Assembly (NCBI GenBank): GCA_024695935.1
Contig: JAILHH010000029.1
Coordinates: 1 to 41,951 of the forward strand
Reading direction: 5' to 3'
Origin: Acetatifactor sp.
Lineage (GTDB): Bacteria; Bacillota; Clostridia; Lachnospirales; Lachnospiraceae
Length of the DNA stretch: 41,951 nt
The position numbers were made by a program, and so were the translations under genes. How positions within the stretch are numbered: position 1 is the stretch's first letter; every line of letters starts with the position of its first letter. Positions 6,867 to 16,053 of this stretch are shown piece by piece. The notes under the pieces were generated by a model. The model ran no database searches. It was not told the DNA's origin and was given only the letters and a program-made list of their open reading frames with translations.

Positions 6867-9770
6867 TCATTTCTTTATCGAAGTAAGCATCATCTTAGCG
6901 ATCCTGTACAGGGTCGAATTATCATGCTTCTCGACGGTGTTCAAATCAGATGGAACCTCCCTGTTCCAGCCTGGCCTTGTGTAATCCGGGTCTTTTTGCG
7001 ATTTCCTTATCACATTGATGGCTTCGACTTCCAGATTGTTAGTTGCGTCTTCTTTTATTTGCTTATTGAATATATCGACAGCAGAAGCCAATTCATTAAT
7101 AGCCTCATCGGAATTTCCTGTAAGATATCCGTAAATCCGATTGTTTCTTATCTCTAAATAAACTTCTTCCACTTCCCCGTTTCTTTCAACAGTCATCTGA
7201 ACAGTGCCCGGCGCATTTCCCTTTTCAAAGGAAAGATGAACATTAAAGATCTTACCGTTTACTTCCATGGGGAAAGCATACCTGTCGGCATCTGCAAGTC
7301 CCGATGCAACGGAGAGCTGCTTGTGAAACAGCATTATCTCTCTTACATCAATATATGAATCTGCCTCTGCCTCGCCAAGTTCCTCTAGGCTGTCCATGAC
7401 ATCACTCAAAAAATCCCTGTAACTCTCGGTGAAAGCATCTTTATCCTCCGGAAGATCCGCTTTTATCTTTGATAGATTTATGTCGCTTTTTCCCTTAAGC
7501 TTCTCCTCCTTGGCCTTTATCTTTTCATATATGAAATTACTCTCATCCAAAACCGCGGTGGCAGAGCTTAAATTTTCCGGAGTAACGGGGATATCGCTTT
7601 TTGTGAGCGCCTGCTTTATCTCAGGTTCAAAATCCTTTGCGGTCATACGAAATTCCTCGTATTCTTTTCCGTAAGCTTCCTCTAATGCTTCATCACCTGA
7701 AATACCCTCGGTGATATTTCTTGCTCCCGCGCTGAAAGCGGCAGTGATCTGATCCGTAATGCTCTTTTCTGACTTTATCACTTCCACTGCTTCACCAAAG
7801 GAATCATCTATGGTAAAATCCATATTCTTTACTTTGCGGCTTCTGGATGCTGCAAGCATATTTTCAAAATTAAGCTCAGCCCCGGCATTTACAACCGCAC
7901 CTATAACGGAACTGTCATTTTTCTCGATCTGGTTTAAAAGCCTGTAGATTCCTATAAAGCCGTCTCTTTCTTCGGGAGTGATATTTTTGTCCCGCTCGAG
8001 TGAATACAAAAACCTGCTGTAGCTTACTGCCTTTGTCTCAAAGGGCTCATCCCTTGAATCCAGATACTCCTTCAGCTCCGCAAAGCTTTTTTCCATGGGA
8101 TTGACATTATCTCTTATCATTGAAAGAGTTGTGGCAGGAGTGAGTCTGTCAACAACACCCTTTACAGTGTCCACGGCTTGTTTTATGGTATTTATATTTT
8201 CAGACGTGATCTCCATGGAATTATATCCAAGGATCCTTACCGCCTTTCTGTTTTCTTCATTAAGATCCATTGAAAGATCAGAAAGTATATCATCCACATT
8301 TGCAAAGGCTTTTGTGATCCTGTCTCCAAGGTCAGCCCTGGGTGCGCTAAGAAGACTCTCATACGCCCTTCCTGCCTTTTCAAAATCTGCCTTTATCAAA
8401 ACACCCTTATCGTAAAACTCATTTAAAGAGATATCCTGTGGATGTCCTTCGTTTATTCCGGCTGTCTCTGCGGGGAAAGTCCTGATATTTGCAATAGCCT
8501 TATCAAGTGCAGTCCATTCTTCATATTTTTCCACTGCGTCGGGGGCATCCGCAAAGTACTCCTCCGCAACATTTTTTTCAGCGGCTTTTAAATTCTCCAA
8601 AAGTCCGTCAAGGTCCTTTGTATCGATGGCAACTCCGCTTGCTATGAGTTTCAGATTTACTTCCGCAGTCATTTTAAGCCTTATCTCTGTCAGAACCCTT
8701 GTCCTTGAGAGGCTTTCCGAACCGGGAACGGATTTTGCATTAACTCCTGCATCGACTTTTTCAGCCTCGGGAGAATTTATGTATTCGAAAAGTTCGGCTG
8801 CCTTTTTATATATGCTCTTTTCCTTTGTAAGATCCGCTTTAACCGCAGGCTTTCCCTCAGCCAAAGCTGCAGCAATGCTTTTTGAGAGCTTGTCAACGGA
8901 CAGCGGAAAGTCAACAGATTTGAAGGTCTTTATCTTATCCAGGTTTTCATCCGAAACCTCTATATTGTTTTTAAGGGCCATTCCCGCAAGCTCAATATTT
9001 TCCTCAGTCTTTTCCAAGCCGCTCTGTTCAAGGACGTCTCTGATCTCTCCTTCCGTAAGGGGAGCATCTTTTGTATTTTCAAGCCTTGTCATATATCCCG
9101 AAACACCCTGGATCATAAAAGAGGGCGCGTTTGCTCCGGCCTTTTCAGAGGTGGAATTAACCGCAAAATAGATATTTTCAATGGTAGGTAATTCGCCCTT
9201 TGAAACCATGGCTCCCACTGCCGTATCTGTGAGCATATCAATGGACTTTGCCATGGAGACAGCAAGCTTTATTCCTGAGAGATTCTCTTTTGTGACCGGA
9301 ACATTTTCCGATCCGAGGGCAGAAGTGATGCTCCTTGCCAAAGTGTCGCTTCCAAGAGCCTCTGCCACGGTTTCCTCATCCAGGTCATCCGTAAATCCCG
9401 GCACGTCCTTACCGCTCTTTGCAACTTCTGCTTTTATCCTGTCCAGGATCGTAACGCTTTTCTTATGATCCAGATTTCCAAGATCAAATCCGTCCTCACA
9501 GGCCTTTTTATAATCCTCCTCGGACATGGTATTGGCCATAAGAGTCCTGTAGTCCGACAGATTGTCCACATCTATGTTTTTTGCGCCGGCACTTATATCT
9601 TCAAAGGTCTTTTTTTCCTTTTTATCCCTTATGACGGTATTTTCCCCGGACAAAAAATCCACCGGGCGCGAAATGCTCTGCACAGCCTTTGTGTTCGCAT
9701 TTTCAACCGGTGTGGATGTCTTTATCATGCTTGAATTCTGTAAACTTACCTGGTCAAAATTTATCTTCAT
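6867..9770 (-). CDS. 967-residue repeat-rich cytoplasmic protein upstream of flagellin (DUF6240-like)
   Basis: I recognise this only as the type of large protein encoded beside flagellin in Lachnospiraceae (I recall the label DUF6240; not verified). It is highly charged, lacks a signal peptide and membrane segments, and is mostly helical. A short motif recurs: VPVTKENLSGIKLA (about residue 157), IEVSDENLDKIKTF (268), VAIDTKDLDGLLENL (386), MEITSENINTIKQA (520) and IPVTPENLSSATAV (730). A beta-rich block near residues 850-910 (FPMEVNGKIFNVHLSFEKG ... VQMTVERNGEVEEVYLEI) resembles in layout the C-terminal domain of hook-length control protein FliK. That, plus operon position, suggests a flagellar role such as hook length control or export; this is inference. 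The start ATG at 9770 follows GAGGA. Confidence 0.75.
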   Translation of the reverse strand: MKINFDQVSLQNSSMIKTSTPVENANTKAVQSISRPVDFLSGENTVIRDKKEKKTFEDISAGAKNIDVDNLSDYRTLMANTMSEEDYKKACEDGFDLGNLDHKKSVTILDRIKAEVAKSGKDVPGFTDDLDEETVAEALGSDTLARSITSALGSENVPVTKENLSGIKLAVSMAKSIDMLTDTAVGAMVSKGELPTIENIYFAVNSTSEKAGANAPSFMIQGVSGYMTRLENTKDAPLTEGEIRDVLEQSGLEKTEENIELAGMALKNNIEVSDENLDKIKTFKSVDFPLSVDKLSKSIAAALAEGKPAVKADLTKEKSIYKKAAELFEYINSPEAEKVDAGVNAKSVPGSESLSRTRVLTEIRLKMTAEVNLKLIASGVAIDTKDLDGLLENLKAAEKNVAEEYFADAPDAVEKYEEWTALDKAIANIRTFPAETAGINEGHPQDISLNEFYDKGVLIKADFEKAGRAYESLLSAPRADLGDRITKAFANVDDILSDLSMDLNEENRKAVRILGYNSMEITSENINTIKQAVDTVKGVVDRLTPATTLSMIRDNVNPMEKSFAELKEYLDSRDEPFETKAVSYSRFLYSLERDKNITPEERDGFIGIYRLLNQIEKNDSSVIGAVVNAGAELNFENMLAASRSRKVKNMDFTIDDSFGEAVEVIKSEKSITDQITAAFSAGARNITEGISGDEALEEAYGKEYEEFRMTAKDFEPEIKQALTKSDIPVTPENLSSATAVLDESNFIYEKIKAKEEKLKGKSDINLSKIKADLPEDKDAFTESYRDFLSDVMDSLEELGEAEADSYIDVREIMLFHKQLSVASGLADADRYAFPMEVNGKIFNVHLSFEKGNAPGTVQMTVERNGEVEEVYLEIRNNRIYGYLTGNSDEAINELASAVDIFNKQIKEDATNNLEVEAINVIRKSQKDPDYTRPGWNREVPSDLNTVEKHDNSTLYRIAKMMLTSIKK

Positions 9771-9802
9771 GGTGTTTTCCTCAAAATACTGTTACCCTGC
9801 GC

Positions 9803-9829
9803 CCATCTGCGAAAAAGAGCGAAAATTAA
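9803..9829 (-). promoter_or_regulatory. Possible SigD (sigma-28) flagellar promoter
   Basis: On the minus strand TTAA is followed after 15 bases by GCAGATGG, 32 bases before the 9770 start codon. The SigD consensus is TAAA-N15-GCCGATAT; spacing is exact and five of eight -10 positions agree. No SigA-type promoter stands out in this short gap. The match is weak enough to be chance. Confidence 0.35.
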
Positions 9830-9857
9830 GGTGAGTATTTTTTCACTCACCTTTTAT
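9830..9857 (-). terminator. Terminator after glgB
   Basis: GGTGAGT and ACTCACC form a hairpin with an A/T loop, flanked by T-rich sequence on either strand. It lies about 75 bases beyond the glgB stop and directly abuts the candidate -35 element of the flagellin operon. Confidence 0.6.
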
Positions 9858-9930
9858 TTCGGAATATTATTTTGATTTCTTAATATCCTTTTTCATCTTT
9901 CATCAATAGACAAAATGAAGGATCATTCGG

Positions 9931-11838
9931 TTAAAAAGTAAATATTGCGGCTCCGTAGGGAGGAAGGTCAAAACAGATGGACTGATCCTTGTAATTGCAG
10001 GGCTCATCCACCGCCTCTATTTCCGCAGGGATCGTATTGCCAAAGCCTCCGAACCTCTCCTCATCACTGTTTAACAAAAGCTTGTATTTACCTTTTTTCG
10101 GTACGGGAACCATATATTTTTCCCATTTCATGGGTGTAAAGTTCATGACAAACAGGAGATTGTCCTTGCCGTTTTCCGCACGCCTTACAAATGTGTATGT
10201 GCTTCGTCCGGTATCATCCGCATTCATCCACTCAAAGCCTTTCCAGCTATTGTCATTCTCATACAGGCAAAGATGTCCTCTGTAAAGCTTAAGCAATTCC
10301 TTTACATAGTCGTGGACACCGCGGTTTAACTTTTCATCAAGGAGGAACCAGTCAAGCTCCCTTGCCTCGCTCCACTCTCTCTCCTGGCCGAAATCCTGTC
10401 CCATAAAGAGAAGCTTTTTGCCGCAATGACCAAACATAAAAGTATATGCGGTCCTTAAGTTTGCATATTTATCCTGCTTGTATCCCGGCATCTTCTCCAC
10501 CATGGAGCACTTTAAATGCACCACTTCGTCATGGGAGAGAGGAAGGATATAATTCTCACTCTCGTTGTACTGCATGGCAAAGGTGAGGCTGTAGTGATTG
10601 TCCTTTTTATAAATGGGATCCAGCTTTATATATTCGCAAAAATCATGCATCCATCCCATATTCCATTTGTATGAAAAGCCGAGGCTGTCGGTTCCTATGT
10701 CCCCCGTCACATTTGGCCATGCGGTGGACTCCTCCGCGATGGTCATAAATCCGGGATATGAACCTCTTACCACCGAGTTTAAGTGCTTAAAGAAATCGAT
10801 GGCATCCAGATTTTTGTTTCCGCCGTAAATATTCGGAACCCACTGACCGTCCTTTTTGCCATAGTCCAGATAAAGCATGGATGCAACCGCATCAACTCTG
10901 ATACCGTCGATATGAAATTCTCTTATCCAATAGAGCGCATTTGCTATGAGGAAATTCTTGACTTCGGATTTTCCCACATTAAAGATCTTGGTGCCCCAGT
11001 CGGGATGCTCTCCTTTTCTGGGATCCGGATCTTCAAAAATACAATCTCCGTCAAAGCATGCAAGGCCGAATGAATCCGTTGCAAAATGGGCGGGAACCCA
11101 GTCAAGGATCACTCCTATGCCGGCCTTGTGAAGTTTGTTCACCAGGTACATGAAATCCTTTGGCTTTCCGTATCTGGCCGTGGGAGCATAATAACCTGTC
11201 ACCTGGTAACCCCAGCTTCCGTCGAAGGGGTGCTCGGCGATACCCATGAGCTCCACATGAGTATATTTCATCTCTTTTAAATAATCCACGATCCTGTCCG
11301 CGAACTGAACATAGGAATAAAAACCGTCCTCGGTTCCGTCGGGATGCTTCATAAATGAACCGATATGGCACTCATATATTGCCATGGGCTCTTTATAATT
11401 GTCTTTTTTGTCTCTCTCTTTGACCCACTTGGAATCTTCCCACTTAAAACCGGACAGATCCGTGGTCCTTGAGGCTGTTCCGGGGCGAAGCTCCGCATAG
11501 TTTGCAAAAGGATCCGCCTTGAAAAGCTTTTCTCCGTTCCTTGTGGTTATAAGGAATTTATAATACTGATCCTCTGCCACATCGGGTATAAAGCAGGCCC
11601 AGATACCAACATCTCCGACCTTGCCCATGGGGTTTGCAAATTCGTTCCATCCGTTGAAGTCGCCCACAACGTTCACTGCCACCGCATTAGGTGCCCAGAC
11701 TGCAAAATGGTAACCCTTTTTCCCATCCTCATAGGATGGATGAGCTCCCAGTTTTTTGTAAATATCGTAGTGCGTTCCCTCTCCGAAAAGATAGCAGTCA
11801 GCTTCTGAAATAAATACATGCTCCTTTGCAGACGCCAT
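9931..11838 (-). CDS. glgB: 1,4-alpha-glucan branching enzyme GlgB (GH13)
   Basis: This enzyme introduces alpha-1,6 branches into glycogen by moving alpha-1,4 chain segments. An N-terminal carbohydrate-binding (CBM48) region has GYHFAVWAPNAVAVNVVGDFNGW. The GH13 barrel shows VILDWVPAHF, the nucleophile motif DGIRVDAVASMLYLDYG, the acid/base in TIAEESTAWP, and LPLSHDEVVH with the third carboxylate. A C-terminal beta domain ends in LPPYGAAIFTF. The 635-residue length is normal. A TTG at 11859 would extend it over the upstream stop, but ATG at 11838 with GGGGGT seven bases before it is better. No other glg gene is nearby; its partner is the 968-residue TPR protein ending 13 bases upstream. Confidence 0.93.
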   Translation of the reverse strand: MASAKEHVFISEADCYLFGEGTHYDIYKKLGAHPSYEDGKKGYHFAVWAPNAVAVNVVGDFNGWNEFANPMGKVGDVGIWACFIPDVAEDQYYKFLITTRNGEKLFKADPFANYAELRPGTASRTTDLSGFKWEDSKWVKERDKKDNYKEPMAIYECHIGSFMKHPDGTEDGFYSYVQFADRIVDYLKEMKYTHVELMGIAEHPFDGSWGYQVTGYYAPTARYGKPKDFMYLVNKLHKAGIGVILDWVPAHFATDSFGLACFDGDCIFEDPDPRKGEHPDWGTKIFNVGKSEVKNFLIANALYWIREFHIDGIRVDAVASMLYLDYGKKDGQWVPNIYGGNKNLDAIDFFKHLNSVVRGSYPGFMTIAEESTAWPNVTGDIGTDSLGFSYKWNMGWMHDFCEYIKLDPIYKKDNHYSLTFAMQYNESENYILPLSHDEVVHLKCSMVEKMPGYKQDKYANLRTAYTFMFGHCGKKLLFMGQDFGQEREWSEARELDWFLLDEKLNRGVHDYVKELLKLYRGHLCLYENDNSWKGFEWMNADDTGRSTYTFVRRAENGKDNLLFVMNFTPMKWEKYMVPVPKKGKYKLLLNSDEERFGGFGNTIPAEIEAVDEPCNYKDQSICFDLPPYGAAIFTF

Positions 11839-11851
11839 GTTAAATACCCCC

Positions 11852-14758
11852 TTAAGCAAAATCTTTTTCCCCCAGTATTATCATATCCTCGTCGTCATAT
11901 CTCTTCGACATGATCATGTCAAAAATATGACCGACGGATTTTTTGTTTGCATGTGCTATGGCTTCGTCAACGATGGTCTTAACATCCAACACGTTTGCGG
12001 CATGGTCGCTGGTCTGAAGCTCCTCGATCCTGGTATGAAGTGCCAAAACACCCATCTCATCGATGGAGTACTCCCTGCTTCTTGCGTACTGCCTGCCGAA
12101 GGCAACCAGAGTGTCATTGCTAAGAGCCTCAACCTCGATCCTCGCATTAAAGCAATCCTTTAAGAAATCATATCTTCCAAAGAATGAATTGATATTCTTT
12201 CTGGTATCCTCCAGGATCACCACGATGCCGAAATTCTCCTTTTGAAGGCCTTTATGCAATGCCTTTGCAGTGGTTGCATCTATCTGTCCGGCCTTCTGAA
12301 TGATTATTGCTCCGTTTGAAAGACCGCCTATAAGCTCCTCCACGTTCTTTTTATTAAGAGAAGCGCCGGATATCTTTGCCACTTTTCCGGAGAAATTATT
12401 GTCATTTAGCTGTATCTCTTTGAGGATATTTTTTGCAAGGGTTATGATATCAGTTCCCTCATCACCTGCGATGACCAGATTTCCCGTATAGGCCGCAAGG
12501 CTGATATTGTCAATTGCCTCCGCCAGCTGATGTCTTGCCTTTTTGCTCTGAATATAGGGAGCATAGAGAGTCTTTTCCTCGTCGGTGAGGGCTCTTATGG
12601 ACTCAGCTTCCTGTGCCTCTTTTATCTTTTCCGTATCGGGATCAGCTTCGGATGCTGCAGTTTCATCTGTATCAGTATCTGCAGATGAACTTTCCTCCTC
12701 AGAGGTCTCATCCTCAGTTATCTCTTCATCAGGTATTTCTTTATTAACTTCTTCCTCTAAAGCTTCCTCTTTTTCTTCATCCTCTGAAATCTCAGATTCG
12801 TCAAAAGCGGCCTCGGCTTCATTTATATCCTCGCCGTCTTCAGAGGCTTCTTCCAAGTCTTCTTCAAAAACTTCCTCTGTATCCTCTTCACCTGCTTCGA
12901 AGGTTTCCTCTGACGCAGGTTCTGTGCTTTCTTCCTCTTCGACTATCTCTTCCAGTTCTTCAACGGAATCATCGCCTTCGGGGATTTCGGTAAGACCCGC
13001 AACCTCTGCGGCTGAAATTCCTGCCATAGCTGCCTCTGCTGCAACGCTTCCGGCCTTTGCAACACCGGATACAGCCTCTGCTATCTCGGATGCAGCCTTT
13101 GCAAGTGCAGCTCTCTCCTCGGCTTCTTCGTCGACTGCTTCGTCAGTTTCTGTTTCGCCAGAAGTCACTGTTTGCGAAACTTCGGTTTTTCCGCTTTCGG
13201 TCTCCCTGTGTTCCTCTGCTATCTCAAGTTCAGCCTCATTTTCAAGCTTCTCCAGCAGACCGTCTCTGATGGAAGCCTCGAACTCGGTAAACATGGCACC
13301 TGTCTCCTCCAGCACATGGCGGCGGACTTCCTCGGCGCGTTTCTCCTCGCTCTCCTTTTTCATCCTCTCCCACTCAGCCAGGATATCTTCGATGGAAAGC
13401 TGACCCGTGATCTGCTTTTCAACGGTTTCCACTTCCGGCATGACGATCTTCATCTGACCGTCGGCTTCCTCAGTGAGGACCTCAGCCATCTCCTTTGGAG
13501 GCTCCGCGTGAAGAGCTATGCTCTCACCGTCATAGGCAGCCTGTTCTTTTCTCATCTGCTCCATGACCTCACGATCCGCATTGTCAGCCTCATCAAATGC
13601 AGCTATGATCTCTGCGGTATTGTCAAAACGATTCTCATTTTCAGGCATCACAACCCTCATTCCTTCTTTTTTGACATCAACAGGTTCCTCGGCTTTGGTA
13701 TATTCTTCCTCCTGTTTTTCAGGCTCTTTGTCTTCGTCAGGCATCTCCTTGTTTTCAGGTGCGGCTACGGTTTCTTCAACCTCATTACTGTCTTCATCGC
13801 CGGATTCAAAAGTGGTCTCCTGATTCTCTGTGCTGTCTCCGAAAAATACCTCCGTACTCTCTAAGGCATTTTCTTCCATGTCATCCTCGCTTACTTCCTC
13901 GATCCTTGCAGTATCAAGGCTTTCCGTATCACTCTCAAGCATGGGTGCGATGATGGACTTTGTGATCTCCTCCTCGTCTCCCAAGACTTCTTTGATGTTT
14001 TCAGCCAGAGCCTCCTGGAGATTGATGGTATTATATTCTCCCACATTTACGCTGATCTCGGGCTGCTCATCCTCTGCCTCATCCTGATCGGTAACCGGCG
14101 CATATACCTTTGTATCTGTGGAAGGATATTCATCCATGGGGTTATTTCCGAAACGTGACTCGTATTTTTTCTTTTGTGCAGGTGTGAGGGGCTGATGAAG
14201 CATCTTTAACTCCATGGCCTTTATCACGTATTTTCCGTCTCCGAACCAAAGTATCAGCTCGTCACATTCCTCCACACATTTTGTGGCAAGTCCCACTCTG
14301 TGATAGAGATAAGCCAGTTCATATGCCCAGCGCTCTCTGTAATCTCTCTTTTTTAGCTCCTCAAGTACCTGGATCCTCTCCTCCAGGCTCACATCCTGGG
14401 CTTCATAGATCTTGTACTGCAGGATGTAGCGGCCTGTGTCCTTTGGCGCTATCTGAACGAATTCTTTGTAATACTCGATGGCCTGTACAAATTCTTCTGT
14501 CTTAATGGACAGTTCACAGAGAGAATAAACGATATTTCTTCCCCCGGGCCTTCTGTCATAAGCCAGCTTCAGCACGTCTCTGGCATCTTCGTATCTGCGA
14601 TTCATTTTATATAGATCACTGATGGTGCAAAGCATCATAACGCTCTTGACTCTTCGCCAGTCAATTTCGTCCGCGATCTCTGCGGCACGGGCGTATTCCC
14701 CTTGCTCTATGAGGCTTTTTATCTCATCAGCCTTGACTTTGTATTCGTACTTATCCAA
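11852..14758 (-). CDS. 968-residue protein: TPR repeats, long acidic linker, degenerate AAA-like C-terminal domain
   Basis: Function unknown. Residues 1-210 are helical repeats of TPR type (QGEYARAAEIADEID, NRRYEDARDVLKLAYDRRP, EEFVQAIEYYKEFVQIAP). Residues from about 230 to 740 are very acidic and low in complexity, with many Glu, Asp, Ser and Ala runs, presumably disordered. Residues from about 745 resemble an AAA+ fold of the CbxX/SpoVK kind: NLVIAGDEGTDIITLAKNIL sits where Walker A should be but lacks the GKT/S core, and GAIIIQKAGQID and GIVVILEDTRKNINSFF match the Walker B and sensor strands. A nucleotide-dead AAA-like adaptor is plausible. No signal peptide or membrane helix. The start is TTG at 14758 with GGGGAG eight bases upstream; no in-frame ATG competes. 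Co-transcribed with glgB. Confidence 0.75.
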   Translation of the reverse strand: MDKYEYKVKADEIKSLIEQGEYARAAEIADEIDWRRVKSVMMLCTISDLYKMNRRYEDARDVLKLAYDRRPGGRNIVYSLCELSIKTEEFVQAIEYYKEFVQIAPKDTGRYILQYKIYEAQDVSLEERIQVLEELKKRDYRERWAYELAYLYHRVGLATKCVEECDELILWFGDGKYVIKAMELKMLHQPLTPAQKKKYESRFGNNPMDEYPSTDTKVYAPVTDQDEAEDEQPEISVNVGEYNTINLQEALAENIKEVLGDEEEITKSIIAPMLESDTESLDTARIEEVSEDDMEENALESTEVFFGDSTENQETTFESGDEDSNEVEETVAAPENKEMPDEDKEPEKQEEEYTKAEEPVDVKKEGMRVVMPENENRFDNTAEIIAAFDEADNADREVMEQMRKEQAAYDGESIALHAEPPKEMAEVLTEEADGQMKIVMPEVETVEKQITGQLSIEDILAEWERMKKESEEKRAEEVRRHVLEETGAMFTEFEASIRDGLLEKLENEAELEIAEEHRETESGKTEVSQTVTSGETETDEAVDEEAEERAALAKAASEIAEAVSGVAKAGSVAAEAAMAGISAAEVAGLTEIPEGDDSVEELEEIVEEEESTEPASEETFEAGEEDTEEVFEEDLEEASEDGEDINEAEAAFDESEISEDEEKEEALEEEVNKEIPDEEITEDETSEEESSSADTDTDETAASEADPDTEKIKEAQEAESIRALTDEEKTLYAPYIQSKKARHQLAEAIDNISLAAYTGNLVIAGDEGTDIITLAKNILKEIQLNDNNFSGKVAKISGASLNKKNVEELIGGLSNGAIIIQKAGQIDATTAKALHKGLQKENFGIVVILEDTRKNINSFFGRYDFLKDCFNARIEVEALSNDTLVAFGRQYARSREYSIDEMGVLALHTRIEELQTSDHAANVLDVKTIVDEAIAHANKKSVGHIFDMIMSKRYDDEDMIILGEKDFA

Positions 14759-14813
14759 ACCAACATCTCCCCTATCCGGCAGGGTTGCCGAAAAATAGAC
14801 ATTATTATGTTCT

Positions 14814-14843
14814 ATAATATCACGATACCACTATATATGTCAA
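14814..14843 (-). promoter_or_regulatory. Sigma-A type promoter of the TPR protein-glgB operon
   Basis: A perfect TTGACA is followed after 18 bases by TATTAT on the minus strand, about 55 bases before the TTG start at 14758. Confidence 0.65.
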
Positions 14844-14940
14844 AAATATTACAAAAAAACTACTATATCTAGCAAAAAATAAATTCTGACCCATAGGTGG
14901 TCTTAGTACTAATAGGCAACCGCCCTGATCCTTGCCTTAA

Positions 14941-14983
14941 TAACAAAAGCAGGGTCACCCGAACAAATACCGAGTGACCCTGC
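14941..14983 (-). terminator. Strong terminator after ksgA
   Basis: A 13-base stem (GCAGGGTCACTCG / CGGGTGACCCTGC, one wobble) with a nine-base AT-rich loop is followed on the minus strand by TTTTGTTATT. It lies about 50 bases beyond the ksgA stop. Confidence 0.85.
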
Positions 14984-15030
14984 CTGTGTCTCTATCTGAT
15001 TACCGGATCCGAAAAGATCCTTACAAAAAT

Positions 15031-15885
15031 CTACAGATTATTGCTAAGCTCAGCAAACTGCTCCAGAGTAAGAGCTTCGCCTCTTATATTTTCATTCAGT
15101 CCCATCTTTATGAGTGCATCCCGCACCGCATCCTTTGAGAGCTTCAGCTCAGGTGCATTGGAAAGGCCGTTCACTAAAGTCTTTCTCCTCTGATTAAAAG
15201 ATGCTCTGATGATCCCAAACATCTTTTTTTCATCATCCACCTTAACCGGCGGCTCCTCAAACCTTGTGAGACTGATCACGGCACTGCCCACGTTGGGCCT
15301 TGGCATAAAACAGTTTGGCGGAACATTTGCGATTATCTGCGGCTTTGCATAGTACTGCACCGCCAGGGACAGAGCGCCGTAATCCTTTGATCCGGGTCCC
15401 TCCTTCATTCTGTCTGCCACTTCCTTTTGCACCATGATGGTGATGCTCTTTAGGGGCACGTGACTTTCAAACAATCCCATTATTATGGGTGTCGTAATAT
15501 AATAAGGTAGATTTGCCACCACCTTTATGGGACGGCCGGCATTTTTTTCCTCCACGATCCTGTTGATATCTACCTTCAAGATATCATCGTTTATCACAGT
15601 CACGTTGGAATATTCGCTTAGTGTATCCCGAAGGATCGGTATCAGGGCATTGTCGATCTCAACTGCCACCACTTCCCGTGCATTTTCGCAAAGATACTGT
15701 GTCATGGTGCCTATACCCGGGCCGATCTCCAGCACGCAGTCATCCTTTGTGATCTCCGCCGCTGCGATTATCCTGTCCAAAACCGAAGTGTCTATCAGGA
15801 AATTCTGTCCGAATCTTTTTTGAAAATTGAAATTATATTTTTGAAGAATGTTTATCGTATTTGCAGGTATTCCCAAATCAGCCAT
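15031..15885 (-). CDS. rsmA: 16S rRNA dimethyladenosine transferase RsmA (KsgA)
   Basis: RsmA dimethylates two adjacent adenosines in helix 45 of 16S rRNA, a late 30S assembly step; loss gives kasugamycin resistance. Visible hallmarks are the N-terminal FQKRFGQNFLIDTSVLDRII, SAM motif I VLEIGPGIGTMTQYL, the acidic loop VVAVEIDNALI, and the catalytic NLPYYITTPII. The C-terminal region has RRKTLVNGLSN, where the family has RRKTL.N. The 284-residue length is typical. In many Firmicutes it follows tatD and rnmV; here tatD is 8.3 kb away on the same strand and rnmV is not in the window. Confidence 0.95.
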   Translation of the reverse strand: MADLGIPANTINILQKYNFNFQKRFGQNFLIDTSVLDRIIAAAEITKDDCVLEIGPGIGTMTQYLCENAREVVAVEIDNALIPILRDTLSEYSNVTVINDDILKVDINRIVEEKNAGRPIKVVANLPYYITTPIIMGLFESHVPLKSITIMVQKEVADRMKEGPGSKDYGALSLAVQYYAKPQIIANVPPNCFMPRPNVGSAVISLTRFEEPPVKVDDEKKMFGIIRASFNQRRKTLVNGLSNAPELKLSKDAVRDALIKMGLNENIRGEALTLEQFAELSNNL

Positions 15886-15929
15886 AAAAACCTCACAAGC
15901 CTCACTTTTTCACGATTGTTTCCATAAAC

Positions 15930-15958
15930 ACAGTAACATTTTTTTACGCTTACTTCAA
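15930..15958 (-). promoter_or_regulatory. Candidate ksgA promoter
   Basis: TTGAAG and TACTGT are spaced by 17 bases on the minus strand, about 45 bases before the ksgA start, in the divergent gap with the ABC-F gene. Confidence 0.4.
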
Positions 15959-16053
15959 CAAAGGATGAAAATTGATTTAAAATAAGATATACTAGAGTTG
16001 TTATCTTTAAATATATCAAACATAAATTAAATCAATCTGAAAGGATACATAAA

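Noticed and set aside
8626-9171. 181-codon plus-strand open frame
   Set aside because: Antisense to the 967-residue protein, with composition expected from reversed codons and no good ribosome binding site.
12585-13403. 272-codon plus-strand open frame, Ser-rich
   Set aside because: It is exactly antisense to the acidic region of the TPR protein; Glu/Asp/Ala-rich codons read backwards give Ser/Phe-rich codons without stops. No signal of its own gene.
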